Source of the DNA: Syntrophotaleaceae bacterium
Lineage (GTDB): Bacteria; Desulfobacterota; Desulfuromonadia; Desulfuromonadales; Syntrophotaleaceae
Assembly: GCA_041390365.1 (NCBI GenBank)
Contig: JAWKQB010000001.1
Coordinates: 1,116,001 to 1,180,000 of the forward strand
Direction of reading: 5' to 3'
Length of the DNA stretch: 64,000 bases
The notes under the pieces are model-generated. The model was not told where the DNA came from. It searched no databases and saw only the letters and a program-made list of their open reading frames with translations. Made by a program: the position numbers and the translations under genes. Position 1 is the first letter of the stretch; every line of letters starts with the position of its first letter. Positions 38,799 to 47,372 of this stretch are shown here, piece after piece.

Positions 38799-39323
38799 AT
38801 GAAAAATCTCCTGCTAAGCTCCCTGTTGTTGCTGATTTTTTCCACGCCTGGATTATGTATAATGGTGGGCACTACTGATGTGGGTGGTCTCGACCCATTT
38901 TTAGCATCCAATTCAGGCACAGGTAATTTGGGCCAACAAACGAGCTGGGTAAACGAGGTGCTGGCTCAATTCGGTCAAACGGCGACATATCAGGTTAGGG
39001 ATGAAAACGTTCCCTACTTCAGCACAGATGTAGCAGGCGTTTATGCCTTTGAGATAAATGCTCCCTACTCAGAATATTTTTTGATCAAGAATGCTACTTA
39101 TTGGGGTCTGTTTGGAAATATAGACAGTATGGCTTGGGGCGTTTTTGATACATCCTTGCTGCCTTCTGAGATGAATATACCCGATTACGAGGATGGATTT
39201 GTGATCAGCCATGTAACTCGTTTTAATGAGGTCGCTCCGGTTCCTGAACCCGGAACTCTCCTTCTGCTAGGTTCCGGTCTGGGGGGCCTTGTCCTTCATT
39301 CACGCAGGCGCAGAAAAAAATAA
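38799..39323 (+). CDS. PEP-CTERM exosortase-substrate protein
   Basis: This 174-residue protein has a signal peptide (1-20, ending near GLC) and a canonical PEP-CTERM sorting tail: VPEPGTL at 148-154, a short hydrophobic helix and a final RRRRKK cluster. Exosortase is expected to cut the tail and release or anchor the protein outside the cell. The body (about 125 residues) is rich in aromatic and polar residues, without a known domain. ATG 38799 is chosen because the signal peptide starts there. Codon use is AT-rich, unlike neighbouring genes. No exosortase is in the window. Confidence 0.9.
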   Translation: MKNLLLSSLLLLIFSTPGLCIMVGTTDVGGLDPFLASNSGTGNLGQQTSWVNEVLAQFGQTATYQVRDENVPYFSTDVAGVYAFEINAPYSEYFLIKNATYWGLFGNIDSMAWGVFDTSLLPSEMNIPDYEDGFVISHVTRFNEVAPVPEPGTLLLLGSGLGGLVLHSRRRRKK

Positions 39324-39370
39324 TAATGCGGAGCTCTAGGGTCCGATAAATTTCGATAATGTTGACAATG

Positions 39371-39408
39371 CGAGTCCTGAATCCTATGGGTAGGACTCGT
39401 ATTTTTTT
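39371..39408 (+). terminator. Terminator after the PEP-CTERM gene
   Basis: CGAGTCCT (39371-39378) pairs with AGGACTCG (39392-39399), followed by TA and seven T. It lies in the convergent space before modD. Confidence 0.9.
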
Positions 39409-39462
39409 ACTTACGATCGTATTTGAGGATTGTTTCTGAAACCTCAGGCCCGATAGCAGTCG

Positions 39463-40320
39463 TTACAAGATCGGCACAATCCTCGCCCCGATATCGCTGG
39501 CCCTGCCGGAAAAGACCGAGGAAAGAACCAGAATATGGGCGCCTGTCGCTGCATATTCCGCTGCGTTTTTTTCCGTAATGCCGCCTGCGGCGGCGATCTT
39601 GGTGGCGGGGTTCAGGCTTCGGACTTTTTCCAACAATGCTTTCAGCTCCGGACACGACATTTTATCGACCTGGATGATGTCCACTCCGGCTTCTGCAGCC
39701 TGCAGGGCCTCCTTTTCGTTTTCGACCTCAAGAGTGATTTTTTTGCCGGGGATTCTTTCCCTGAATTGATCCAGGTGGGCCCAGAACGCTTGCTGATCGT
39801 CGAAAAAGGCCCCGTGGTGTTTGAAGACCAGGACCGATTCGGACAGGCCTAGTCGGTGGGGATGACCGCCGCCGCACTGAACGGCCTTGATGGTCAGCTT
39901 TTTGCCGCCCGGAAAGGATTTGCGGGACGTTTCGACGGAGATGGCAGGGTTGACCTCTTTGGCGAGGTCGACAATTTTCCTGGTTCGGGAGGCGATCCCC
40001 GAGATATGTTCCAGAAGGCTCAGGCAAACCCTCCAGCCGGCGTGCAGGGCTGCGGCCTCTCCTTGAACCTCGAGGAAATCCGCTCCGGGGGAAAGATAAT
40101 CCCCGCTCGGCAGCAGTTTTTTTACCTCGGCACCGAGTTTCCGGAAAATTCGTCCCGCCTCCTCGGTACCGCAGATCACCGTCGGTTCCCGGGTGGAAAA
40201 AACGATTTTTCCCTGCCTGTTCCCGATACCGAGCACATTCGTTGTCAGATCCCCATAGGGGACATCCTCCTCGATCAGACGATCGAGCAGTTCATCAGCA
40301 ATAAATACCGGCATTTTCAA
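39463..40320 (-). CDS. modD: ModD-like phosphoribosyltransferase-fold protein
   Basis: This 285-residue protein has the fold of quinolinate phosphoribosyltransferase (NadC). It opens with the ModD signature ISDELLDRL-type sequence (here IADELLDRLIEEDVPYGDLTT) and has HPHRLGLSESVLVFKHH in place of the NadC HR-GL-D...KDNH motif. ModD occurs in molybdenum gene clusters; its reaction is not established. The ATG overlaps the stop of the CDF-NifX gene by 4 bp, so the two are translationally coupled. This is the last gene of the leftward operon. NadC is the main alternative, but the altered substrate loop argues against it. Confidence 0.82.
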   Translation of the reverse strand: MKMPVFIADELLDRLIEEDVPYGDLTTNVLGIGNRQGKIVFSTREPTVICGTEEAGRIFRKLGAEVKKLLPSGDYLSPGADFLEVQGEAAALHAGWRVCLSLLEHISGIASRTRKIVDLAKEVNPAISVETSRKSFPGGKKLTIKAVQCGGGHPHRLGLSESVLVFKHHGAFFDDQQAFWAHLDQFRERIPGKKITLEVENEKEALQAAEAGVDIIQVDKMSCPELKALLEKVRSLNPATKIAAAGGITEKNAAEYAATGAHILVLSSVFSGRASDIGARIVPIL

Positions 40321-41519
40321 GCCTCCTTTTTTAATTCCCTTTGGGGGATTATACCCGCCAGGGCTTTATCAGCATCAAATTCCTTCGTGATCAGAATTTC
40401 CACATCGGCATTTCCGAGAGCGAACCCCGCTCCTTTTCCCGCCAGATCCTTGCGCAGAATCAGAACGTCAAGGCCCTCTTGCAACAGCCAGTTGGCGACC
40501 TTGATGCCTTTGGCTTTTTCTTCCTGAACATGATCGTTGGTGAGAATGGAATCGGATGTGATGACCCCGTCGCTCGTTCTCTGATTGAGAACACGAAAAA
40601 AGGGAGCTTCGCCAAAGTGGTCGGAAATGGTTTGGCGGTCCTCGCATAGGGGAATGCTCAACATGAGATGGTCTTTCTTCTGCGGTTCGTAATGGATCTG
40701 AACATGATCCACATTTTCGAGTTCGCACTTGATCCGCTGTTTGATCTCCTCGGCGACCGAATGGCCTTTTTTCAGTTCCCTGACCCGAAGGACCAGGTCC
40801 AATTCGACGAATTTATACCGTCCGGCGTTTCTGGCCCGAATCTCGTTGGTTTTCACGACGCGCGGATCGGCTTTCACGATGTCCCGGATGCGGTTCATGC
40901 TTTCGTAATCGAGGGATGCATCCAGCAAGACCCTCACCGCATCGAGAAAGATATGGATGGCGGCCTTGGCGATGAACACCACGACGATCAGGGCGGCGTA
41001 ACGATCGAGGACGAGTCCGAAGGCGCTACCCAGCAAGGAGATCAGGATGACCACCGAAGAAAGCATGTCGGCCCAGACATGGCGCGCATCGGCAATTAGG
41101 CTGGGGGAGCCGGTTTCCAGTCCCTTCTTCAGTTCGTAGCGGGAAAACAGCCAGGTAATCAGGATGGAAAGACCGATCCCGCCGGCCGCCAGGGGAATGT
41201 TCGACAGAAGTATACCGGATTCACGGGTAAAAACCTCCTCGACGATTTCATAACCGGCCACGAAAATCAGCAAAGCCGTCCCCAACGCGACCAGATTCTC
41301 GATCTTGTAGAGACCATAGGGAAAGTTTCGGCTGCGGCGCTTGGAAATCTTGATGCCGACGAGGACGATGACGGCCGAGATGACGTCCGTCAGGGAGTGA
41401 ATGGCATCGGCTTTGATCGCCAGACTTCCGGAAAAAATGGCCAGAGCCGATTTGATCGCGACCAGGGAAGCGTTGGTCAGGATAGAAAAAAAGGCTGTTC
41501 TTTCAGAGGTTTCCATCAT
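40317..41519 (-). CDS. CDF-family cation transporter fused to a NifX-like domain
   Basis: The product has about 400 residues. The N-terminal part is a cation diffusion facilitator with six membrane helices and the two HxxxD-type metal sites (DAIHSLTD and DARHVWAD), followed by the usual cytosolic ferredoxin-like domain. The last ~110 residues (MLSIPLCEDRQTISDHFGEAPFF to the end) form a NifX/NafY-type dinitrogenase-cofactor-binding domain with HFGEAPFF. Such proteins export divalent metals; the extra domain suggests sensing or handling of a Mo/Fe-type cluster. The start is uncertain (41519 or 41516; the open frame extends to 41606). It is coupled to modD by ATGA. Confidence 0.87.
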   Translation of the reverse strand: MMETSERTAFFSILTNASLVAIKSALAIFSGSLAIKADAIHSLTDVISAVIVLVGIKISKRRSRNFPYGLYKIENLVALGTALLIFVAGYEIVEEVFTRESGILLSNIPLAAGGIGLSILITWLFSRYELKKGLETGSPSLIADARHVWADMLSSVVILISLLGSAFGLVLDRYAALIVVVFIAKAAIHIFLDAVRVLLDASLDYESMNRIRDIVKADPRVVKTNEIRARNAGRYKFVELDLVLRVRELKKGHSVAEEIKQRIKCELENVDHVQIHYEPQKKDHLMLSIPLCEDRQTISDHFGEAPFFRVLNQRTSDGVITSDSILTNDHVQEEKAKGIKVANWLLQEGLDVLILRKDLAGKGAGFALGNADVEILITKEFDADKALAGIIPQRELKKEA

Positions 41520-41571
41520 TTCACCAATATATTCTAAATAAACCCTGCGGGTATTTCCTACCCTTCGCACA

Positions 41572-42525
41572 TTATAAGCGCTGCACTTTTCCAGCAGGCC
41601 TTGCAATATAAAAGCGGTTGTTGCGGTATTCCACTTCGCTCAGAAGTCCCTTGTCGATCAGATGACGTACCGTGCCCCAGTCACGATGAGTGCGAGCCAG
41701 AAATTCTTCCAGGGCATCTTTTCGCATGGGATGGACTGCGGTAATGCCCAACAGATCCTCGGCTGCATCTCCTGTCGAGGAGAATGCGGAGTCCTCGTAA
41801 CCCAGGAGGAGTTCCGCGGCAATCCCGTATTCGCGATATATTTGAAAACCCCAGTTTAAGGAATATTCAGGAGGCACTTCGACCCCCGCTTCCGCCGGAG
41901 GACGGACAGGCGCCGCCAGGCGGGCCCGCCTCGGCTTCACCCTCGAAATGAATTCAGCCGTCTGCTCCAGATCGCTGCCGGAATCATTCATGCCGCCGAC
42001 GAGCATCGTCTCTGTTTCAAGCTCCCCCCGAAACATGGTCGAGAAAAGCAGAATTCCCTCGAGAATGGTCTGAAAGCGAAGTGAAGGGTGTGGTCGGTTC
42101 AGCGCACGCCACACTGTTTCTCGAACCGTGTCCACTTTGACCGACACCCAGTCTGCTTTGGCAAGTTCTTCCCTCACCTCTTTCCGCCATAGAAGGGATG
42201 CATTCGTGATCACCGCAATCCTGATGTCCAGGGGTTTGAGCAACTCGATGGTTTCTCCGAGATGCGCGTCAAGGGTCGGTTCTCCATTGGGGACGAAGGA
42301 GAGAAAATCCACTGTTTCTCCCCTCGCCCGCAGCTTGTCCACCCTGTGCACCACTTCGGCCGCAATCTGCCTGGGATTGAAGAAAGCCCTGCACTCTGTT
42401 TGCAGGCGGGTGGTTCTCCCCGCCTGACAGTAGACGCAGGAATAACTGCATACCTTTGATGAGATGTTATTGATTCCCAGACTTCGCCCCAGGCGTCTCG
42501 AGGGAATCGGTCCGTAGACTGTCAT
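41572..42525 (-). CDS. Radical SAM protein
   Basis: This 317-residue protein has the radical SAM cluster motif Cys26-x3-Cys30-x2-Cys33 (CSYSCVYC) following GPIPSRRLGRSLGIN. This start is shared with a family of uncharacterised radical SAM proteins found in anaerobes near NifX and MinD-like genes. SVKVDT and LVGGMNDS lie in the barrel. The C-terminal 80 residues (DLLGITAVHPMRKDALEEFL) look like a winged-helix domain. The substrate is unknown. It sits 32 bp after the MBL-fold gene in the same operon, consistent with a cofactor-assembly task. Confidence 0.87.
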   Translation of the reverse strand: MTVYGPIPSRRLGRSLGINNISSKVCSYSCVYCQAGRTTRLQTECRAFFNPRQIAAEVVHRVDKLRARGETVDFLSFVPNGEPTLDAHLGETIELLKPLDIRIAVITNASLLWRKEVREELAKADWVSVKVDTVRETVWRALNRPHPSLRFQTILEGILLFSTMFRGELETETMLVGGMNDSGSDLEQTAEFISRVKPRRARLAAPVRPPAEAGVEVPPEYSLNWGFQIYREYGIAAELLLGYEDSAFSSTGDAAEDLLGITAVHPMRKDALEEFLARTHRDWGTVRHLIDKGLLSEVEYRNNRFYIARPAGKVQRL

Positions 42526-42557
42526 GTCTCTTTCACGGAGTAAGGGTTAAGGTTCAG

Positions 42558-43394
42558 TCAGAATTCGAATGTAAGACCCGAAGATCCTGGGATCACTCCA
42601 TCCCCGAAGGCATTTTTCAGTGCCTCTACCGCCTGGTTGCCGGTACAGTGGCAGGGAACGATCAGTTCCGGAGACAGTGTCTCAAGGGCCCGAACGGTAC
42701 TCTTGACACGATTGTGGTCAGCGTTCAGGAGATGAAAACCGCCGATGATCGCCCTGAGCCGCGAGCCGCCGCTTTGGCTCAGAATTTTATTCAGAGTGTT
42801 GATGAGACCGGAGTGGCAGCACCCCACACAGACGACCACCCCTCCCCTTGTGCGTATCCCTACAGCCATGTCGTCTTCGATGGGATCGGGCCGGGTGAGT
42901 TCCGGATCCAGGTAGAAACGGCCCCCGGTGTCTTCGAATGCGGTTTTCCTGTCAACAGTGCCGGTCAGTTCGACCCCGGGATAAAGTTCCCTCCGGTCCG
43001 GGACCCAGTGCATTCTTCGGACAGGCAGGCTATCCAGTGCCCGCATGCATTCTTTCTGGATTCCTAGGGGTTTCGGCTTTCCTGAGTCCGATCCATAGCG
43101 CGGAACCACAACTGCCGGATGGCAATAAACTTCCACATGGGGAGCGATTTTCAGGACCCCGGCCATGCCGCCGGTATGATCGTAATGCCCATGGCTGATG
43201 ACCAGGGCATCGGTCCTGGTCAGATCGATTCCCAGCCTCTCCGCGTTGGGCAAAAGGCACCCCCCCTGCCCCGTATCGAGCAGAATGCGCCTCTCCCCGG
43301 TGTCGATCCATAGCGCCAATCCATGTTCCGACAAGAGACCGTCGCCGGCGTTGTTGTCCACAAGAATTGTTATTTTCAGACTGTCGAAGGTCAT
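42558..43394 (-). CDS. MBL-fold metallo-hydrolase
   Basis: This 278-residue protein has the metallo-beta-lactamase metal motif HGHYDHTGG (His68, His70, Asp72, His73) and downstream ligand candidates in VGCCHSG and IVPCHCTG. It resembles the group annotated as dihydropterin-ribofuranosyl-aminobenzene-phosphate synthases, which also includes many MBL proteins beside ferredoxin-MinD ATPases. The real reaction is unknown. ATG 43394 (MTFDSLKITILVDNN) is chosen over an upstream Met because it lies 10 bp after the previous stop and starts the fold. Confidence 0.86.
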   Translation of the reverse strand: MTFDSLKITILVDNNAGDGLLSEHGLALWIDTGERRILLDTGQGGCLLPNAERLGIDLTRTDALVISHGHYDHTGGMAGVLKIAPHVEVYCHPAVVVPRYGSDSGKPKPLGIQKECMRALDSLPVRRMHWVPDRRELYPGVELTGTVDRKTAFEDTGGRFYLDPELTRPDPIEDDMAVGIRTRGGVVVCVGCCHSGLINTLNKILSQSGGSRLRAIIGGFHLLNADHNRVKSTVRALETLSPELIVPCHCTGNQAVEALKNAFGDGVIPGSSGLTFEF

Positions 43395-43404
43395 AAAGTC
43401 TCTG

Positions 43405-44283
43405 TCATATTTTGAGCGAATTCCAGATTCGCCGGATATCTTCCGCCGACGGAGCATCGATCTCAACAACCGCTTTTTGCTGCATCTGGGCCATGGTCAC
43501 GGCCCGGTCATACTGGATCCGTCCGGCGAGACGGGCTCCCAGGCGGACGGCAAGACCCTCTATCCGCTCCGTCATTTTCGGATTCAAATCCCATTTGTTG
43601 ACACACACCGCGGCCGGAATATTGAAATGCCGGGCGAGCTTGAGAACCCGTTCCATGTCATGCTCTCCGGAGACCGTTGGCTCGGTGACCACGAGGGTCT
43701 GCGAAGTCCCCGTCAGAGAGGCGATCACCGGGCAGCCGATGCCGGGAGGCCCGTCCACGATCACCAGATGACACCCCTGCTCCTCGGCCAGACGCTTCGC
43801 CTCGCGGCGCACGGTCGACACCAGCTTGCCGGAATTCTCCGCAGCAATTCCCAAACGTGCATGGGTCATGGGGCCGCACCGGGTCTCGGACACCATCCAT
43901 TCCCCGCACAAGGATTCGGGAAAATCGATCGCCTGGACAGGGCAGAAACGGACACAGACCCCGCACCCTTCGCAGGCAACGGGATCAACGACATACGACT
44001 CGCCGTCCGCACCCTCGACAATCGCATCGAACCGGCACAGGGACTGGCATCTCCCGCATGCTGCACAATCGTCGGGACGGATCACGGCTTGATTGCCGCA
44101 ACGGAATTCATGCTTTTCCAGGACCCGGGGTGTCAGGATGAGATGCATATCCGCCGCATCCACATCGCAATCGGCAATCACCGAGAATCCGGCCAGAACC
44201 GCAAAGGAAGCCGTAATGCTGGTCTTCCCGGTACCGCCCTTGCCGCTGATGATGACAAGTTCCTCAATTTTGGAGTCGGACAT
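43405..44283 (-). CDS. Ferredoxin-MinD (Mrp/NBP35-like) ATPase, second copy
   Basis: This 292-residue P-loop ATPase of the MinD/ParA class has a deviant Walker A (GKGGTGKTS, 14-22). A two-[4Fe-4S] ferredoxin insert has Cys73/76/79/83 and Cys104/107/110/114. VDGPPGIGCPV is the second nucleotide motif. In ORP systems such paired ATPases act in assembling or transferring a metal cluster and have been linked to cell division placement. It starts 3 bp after the related gene upstream. Confidence 0.9.
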   Translation of the reverse strand: MSDSKIEELVIISGKGGTGKTSITASFAVLAGFSVIADCDVDAADMHLILTPRVLEKHEFRCGNQAVIRPDDCAACGRCQSLCRFDAIVEGADGESYVVDPVACEGCGVCVRFCPVQAIDFPESLCGEWMVSETRCGPMTHARLGIAAENSGKLVSTVRREAKRLAEEQGCHLVIVDGPPGIGCPVIASLTGTSQTLVVTEPTVSGEHDMERVLKLARHFNIPAAVCVNKWDLNPKMTERIEGLAVRLGARLAGRIQYDRAVTMAQMQQKAVVEIDAPSAEDIRRIWNSLKI

Positions 44284-44286
44284 GGA

Positions 44287-45135
44287 TCATCTCTCCCAGG
44301 CGTTTCTGACTTCCCTGATATTCAGCAGGAGGGTCGCGAAATTGGAGGCATACTCGGGCAACACGTCCACCACCAGTTCTCCTTGCGAATAAGCCTCGGC
44401 AATGCGCCGGTCGTCGGGCAGTTCCAGCAGCAAGGGGATGTTCTCCTCCCCGCAGAACCTGTGGACCCGATCGTCTCCGACCCCCATGCGATTCACGACC
44501 ACGCCAAAGGGGATGGAAAGCTCCCGAATCATATCCACCGCCAGCCTCAGGTCATGCAGTCCGAAGGGCGTCGGCTCGGTAACCAGCACCACGAAATCCG
44601 AACCCCGCACCGTGGCGATGACCGGACAGGAGGTGCCCGGCGGCGCGTCCAGGATCGCCATCCTCTTGCTGTTCAGTCGGGCCTTGACGGCCCGGATAAG
44701 CGGCGGCGCCATGGGCAGGCCGATATCCAGTTTCCCCAGTATCAGAGAGATGTCTTCCGTCTCCATCGTCTCGACCACGCCGATGCGTTTGCCGGCCTCC
44801 CGAATGGCATTTTGCGGACAGACCAGCGCGCATCCGCCGCACCCGTGGCATAATTCGGCGAAAACCAGGGGGACGGTACCGAAGGACACGATGGCATGGT
44901 AGCGGCAGAATCGCCCGCACTCGCCGCACCCGTTGCAAAGGGACTCGTCGACCTCGGGAATCGGGATGGTTACACTGTCGCTGCCGGTCTGTCTTCCTTG
45001 CAGGAACAGGTGGATATTCGGCTCCTCGACATCGCAGTCCAGAAGTTGAACACCGCGACCGATGATCCGCGCCAGATTGACCGACACCGTGGTTTTGCCG
45101 GTGCCGCCTTTGCCGGAGGCAACCGAAATAATCAT
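44287..45135 (-). CDS. Ferredoxin-MinD (Mrp/NBP35-like) ATPase, first copy
   Basis: This 282-residue paralogue of the next gene starts at MIISVASGKGGTGKTT, so Walker A is at residues 8-16. Its ferredoxin insert has Cys67/70/73/77 and Cys96/99/102/106. LDAPPGTSCPV supplies the second nucleotide motif. The ATG overlaps the stop of the NifX-like gene upstream by 4 bp. The two ATPases are clearly diverged and probably act as a heterodimer. Confidence 0.9.
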   Translation of the reverse strand: MIISVASGKGGTGKTTVSVNLARIIGRGVQLLDCDVEEPNIHLFLQGRQTGSDSVTIPIPEVDESLCNGCGECGRFCRYHAIVSFGTVPLVFAELCHGCGGCALVCPQNAIREAGKRIGVVETMETEDISLILGKLDIGLPMAPPLIRAVKARLNSKRMAILDAPPGTSCPVIATVRGSDFVVLVTEPTPFGLHDLRLAVDMIRELSIPFGVVVNRMGVGDDRVHRFCGEENIPLLLELPDDRRIAEAYSQGELVVDVLPEYASNFATLLLNIREVRNAWER

Positions 45136-45494
45136 GACCAGTGGCCGTCGACGTCGGCCGATTCCATGGCCGGAAGCGTTCCGGAGCGGTATGCCTCCAG
45201 GGCTTCGGCCACTGTCTGATCCTGGGCCTTGAAAACGCTGATGCCTGCAGCCGACAGCGCCCGGAAGGCATTCGGGCCGCAATGCCCGGTCACGACGCAT
45301 GTCACACCCTGGTTCACGATCGACTCCGTGGCCAGAATGCCGGCGCCATGGGCGGTATCGAGCGTCTTCTGGTTATCGACAGCAACGAAAGTATCCGTCT
45401 CCGTATCATAAATGATATAACCAGCCGCCCTGGCAAAACGCGGGTCCATGCGGGCATCCAGGGTGTTTCCCGCTGCAGTAAAGGCTATTTTCAC
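45132..45494 (-). CDS. NifX/ORP-like cofactor-binding protein
   Basis: This 120-residue protein is a single dinitrogenase iron-molybdenum-cofactor biosynthesis domain (NifX/NafY/ORP type): KIAFTAAG start, MDPRFARAAGYIIYD and the TGHCGPNAFRAL loop with its Cys and His. Relatives bind Mo-Fe or Mo-Cu sulfide clusters. It is coupled by ATGA overlap to the first MinD-like ATPase, as in ORP loci, and is the best ORP equivalent here. GAGGAG-like sequence precedes the ATG. Confidence 0.9.
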   Translation of the reverse strand: MKIAFTAAGNTLDARMDPRFARAAGYIIYDTETDTFVAVDNQKTLDTAHGAGILATESIVNQGVTCVVTGHCGPNAFRALSAAGISVFKAQDQTVAEALEAYRSGTLPAMESADVDGHWS

Positions 45495-45584
45495 GATTTA
45501 TCTCCTCTTCTGTTGATGGGAACAGGCTGAAGAAACCGCAATCCGGAAGGAAGAGAAAACCAGGGTTCCTTCAGCCTGCACCTT

Positions 45585-45959
45585 TCATTTTTCAGCCGAC
45601 TCCTTTTCCAATCCGCCAAGGCGTTGTCTGATCATCTGCAGTTCCGCTTCCAGGGCATCGGCCTGCGCCTTCAGCATCTGCTTTTCCGCTTCGGGATCTT
45701 GCTGAACTGGTGGCGGAAAGGCCCCATATCCGTACCCGCCGTATCTTGCCCAGCCCGGCATTCCGGTCGCGTAGAAGCGGTTTCGCCACCCGCGTCCACC
45801 GCTGCCGAAAAATCCACGGCCCCGCCCGAACCCGGCTCCGAATCCTCTGCCAAAGGCAGGATTAGCATAGCCGGGGAAGCCGTAACCCGTACAATAACCG
45901 GCGGCCCGTCCCGTCATGGGCCCCATTCCTGTCGGTCCTGTTCCGTCTCCACGTGGCAT
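45585..45959 (-). CDS. DUF5320-family Gly-rich protein
   Basis: This 124-residue protein has the signature start MPRGDGTGPTGMGPMTGRAAGYC. A long Gly/Arg/Phe/Tyr-rich disordered stretch (about 24-80) and a C-terminal coiled coil (EAEKQMLKAQADALEAELQMI) follow. DUF5320 proteins recur beside NifX-like and MinD-like genes in anaerobes, and their function is unknown. GGAGG precedes the ATG. It probably mediates assembly with other products of this operon. Confidence 0.85.
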   Translation of the reverse strand: MPRGDGTGPTGMGPMTGRAAGYCTGYGFPGYANPAFGRGFGAGFGRGRGFFGSGGRGWRNRFYATGMPGWARYGGYGYGAFPPPVQQDPEAEKQMLKAQADALEAELQMIRQRLGGLEKESAEK

Positions 45960-45989
45960 AGTCTGCCTCCTTTGCTTCCTGGTTCAAGA

Positions 45990-46187
45990 TCACCTTCTGG
46001 TCATGCTTGCGCCGCACTTTGGACAGGTCATGGCGTTGCAAGGTTGACCGGCAACGTGGGGCGCCTCGGCACCGCATCGCGGGCAGACGCAGGAACCTCC
46101 CGGACCCGCGGCCATTGGACCTCCCATTCTTCCCCTTCCCCCACCACGACCTCCGCCGGGCGGGCCCGTTCCATCTCCTCTAGGCAT
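45990..46187 (-). CDS. Small Gly-rich zinc-ribbon protein
   Basis: This 65-residue protein shares the MPRGDGTGP start with its DUF5320 neighbour, then has a Gly/Arg-rich linker and a zinc ribbon with two CxxC pairs (CPRC and CPKC). The extra Cys in GQPCNAM may also bind metal. GAAAGGAG lies upstream. The shared N-terminal tag suggests both proteins dock to the same partner. Confidence 0.8.
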   Translation of the reverse strand: MPRGDGTGPPGGGRGGGRGRMGGPMAAGPGGSCVCPRCGAEAPHVAGQPCNAMTCPKCGASMTRR

Positions 46188-46328
46188 GGTGCTCTCCTTT
46201 CTTTGTGGGCTTATGGTTGCTACTGACCCAGGTCGCCTGACCACCAGAGTTTTACCTCGGGGGGTCTACCGCCGGGAACCTGGGACAAAGGAACATGAAC
46301 GTCTCCTTCTGTGCCCCCGAATCAGCTT

Positions 46329-46727
46329 TTACGAAGGAATGGCCTGATTCTTCTCCATGCATGACGACAGGTAATGCTTTATGCCTTCGTGGACCGCACC
46401 GACCGCGAGGGACGAACAGTTTATTTTCTCTTCCGGCAAGCCCCCCAGAGCTGCGGCAATCTGTTCGTCGGTGAGTTCGAAGGCTTTTCCCAGCGTCATC
46501 CCTTTCACCATTTCGGTCGTCATGGAAGCCGTTGCAATGGCGGCAGGACAACCCTTGATCATGAATTTTGCGTCACTGATGATATTGTCGGTAAATTTCA
46601 GAAAGACCAGCAGACAGTCGCCGCACTTCGGATCCCCTACCTGGATGATAGAGTCTGCCTCCTCGAGGATTCCGACGTTCCGTGGATTCATGACATGATC
46701 CATGACCAATTCCGTGTACAAGTGCAA
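46329..46727 (-). CDS. IscU/NifU-like iron-sulfur scaffold protein
   Basis: This 132-residue protein is an IscU-type scaffold with the three cluster-ligand Cys at 35 (GDPKCGD), 60 (IKGCPAAIA) and 104 (INCSSL). It assembles Fe-S clusters before transfer. The start LYTELVMDHVMNPRN is typical. No cysteine desulfurase is in the operon, so sulfur must come from elsewhere. Its place in a NifX/MinD cluster suggests a dedicated scaffold for the metallocluster built here. Confidence 0.92.
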   Translation of the reverse strand: MHLYTELVMDHVMNPRNVGILEEADSIIQVGDPKCGDCLLVFLKFTDNIISDAKFMIKGCPAAIATASMTTEMVKGMTLGKAFELTDEQIAAALGGLPEEKINCSSLAVGAVHEGIKHYLSSCMEKNQAIPS

Positions 46728-46767
46728 AACCTCCTTATGTTGTTCTGCTTCAGGTTTCCAAATCTTC

Positions 46768-47148
46768 TTACCAGCGGTGCCCTCGCCTGCGGCGAATCCG
46801 AAATCCTCTACGCCGGCCGCAGCCAGGCATCAGATAAGCATCATCTTCCAGCCGGCCATTCAGGTAAGCGCCTAGGACTTCTTCAACCGGGCCGCAGGTT
46901 CGGGCGATGACGGTAATGCCGACTCCATGAAGGGCCATCTCCAGCGGCCCGGATAGGGCTCCGCAGATGAGAACCTGGGCTCCCAGCGACAGTAGCTCCC
47001 GGGCCCGACCCCAGGGATCAAAGCAGGTCAGCGTTCGAATCTCACGCCGGACCTCCCCTCCCGAGCCCGTTTCAATCAGCACGAGGCGGGTCGCCTCATC
47101 GAAGACCGGGGAAATACGCCCCTGCCAATATGGAAGTCCAATCTTCAT
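46768..47148 (-). CDS. NifX-like protein with Arg-rich tail, first gene of the operon
   Basis: This 126-residue protein is a second NifX/ORP-type domain (KIGLPYWQGRISPVFDEATRLVLIE; VLICGALSGPLEMAL). Its C-terminus is a Cys plus an Arg-rich tail, GCGRRRGFRIRRRRGHRW. It is the first leftward gene after the divergent sigma-54 activator. The Arg tail is common in this subfamily and could bind nucleic acid or an acidic partner. Confidence 0.87.
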   Translation of the reverse strand: MKIGLPYWQGRISPVFDEATRLVLIETGSGGEVRREIRTLTCFDPWGRARELLSLGAQVLICGALSGPLEMALHGVGITVIARTCGPVEEVLGAYLNGRLEDDAYLMPGCGRRRGFRIRRRRGHRW

Positions 47149-47236
47149 GACTTATTGTTTTTCAAAAAATGTACCAAATGATTCAAAGCGCATAAACCGT
47201 TGTTTTTAAAAGAAAAAGATATCCTAAATCCTCAAA

Positions 47237-47250
47237 GCACCTTATTCACC
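47237..47250 (-). promoter_or_regulatory. Possible sigma-54 promoter of the leftward operon
   Basis: On the minus strand TTGGTGAATAAGGTGCT has GG and GC exactly 10 nt apart, as RpoN promoters require, about 90-100 nt before the first gene. The flanking bases match the consensus only partly. The divergent RpoN activator makes such a promoter likely. Confidence 0.4.
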
Positions 47251-47252
47251 AA

Positions 47253-47296
47253 TGCATTTTGCAATTTATCGCGGCCATTATCTCGTGCAATTTGCA
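47253..47296. promoter_or_regulatory. Paired TGCANTTTGCA sites, likely activator binding
   Basis: TGCATTTTGCA (47253-47263) and TGCAATTTGCA (47286-47296) are near-palindromic, 33 bp apart (about three helical turns) and lie between the divergent operon and activator gene. They are the best candidates for the activator's recognition sites. Confidence 0.5.
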
Positions 47297-47372
47297 TGAA
47301 ATTTTGTTACACCTTTAAAGAATTGGATATGGACAGGTTTAAATTTGGGGGTTTATCCAAACCGAAATCGCT

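Noticed and set aside
39463..40320. Assignment of the gene as nadC
   Set aside because: The substrate loop differs from NadC (HRLGLSESVLVFKHH) and the N-terminus and neighbourhood match ModD.
43198..44853. 551-codon rightward frame opposite the MinD-like genes
   Set aside because: The leftward frames carry Walker and ferredoxin motifs in order; the rightward product is Arg/His/Pro-rich and motif-free.
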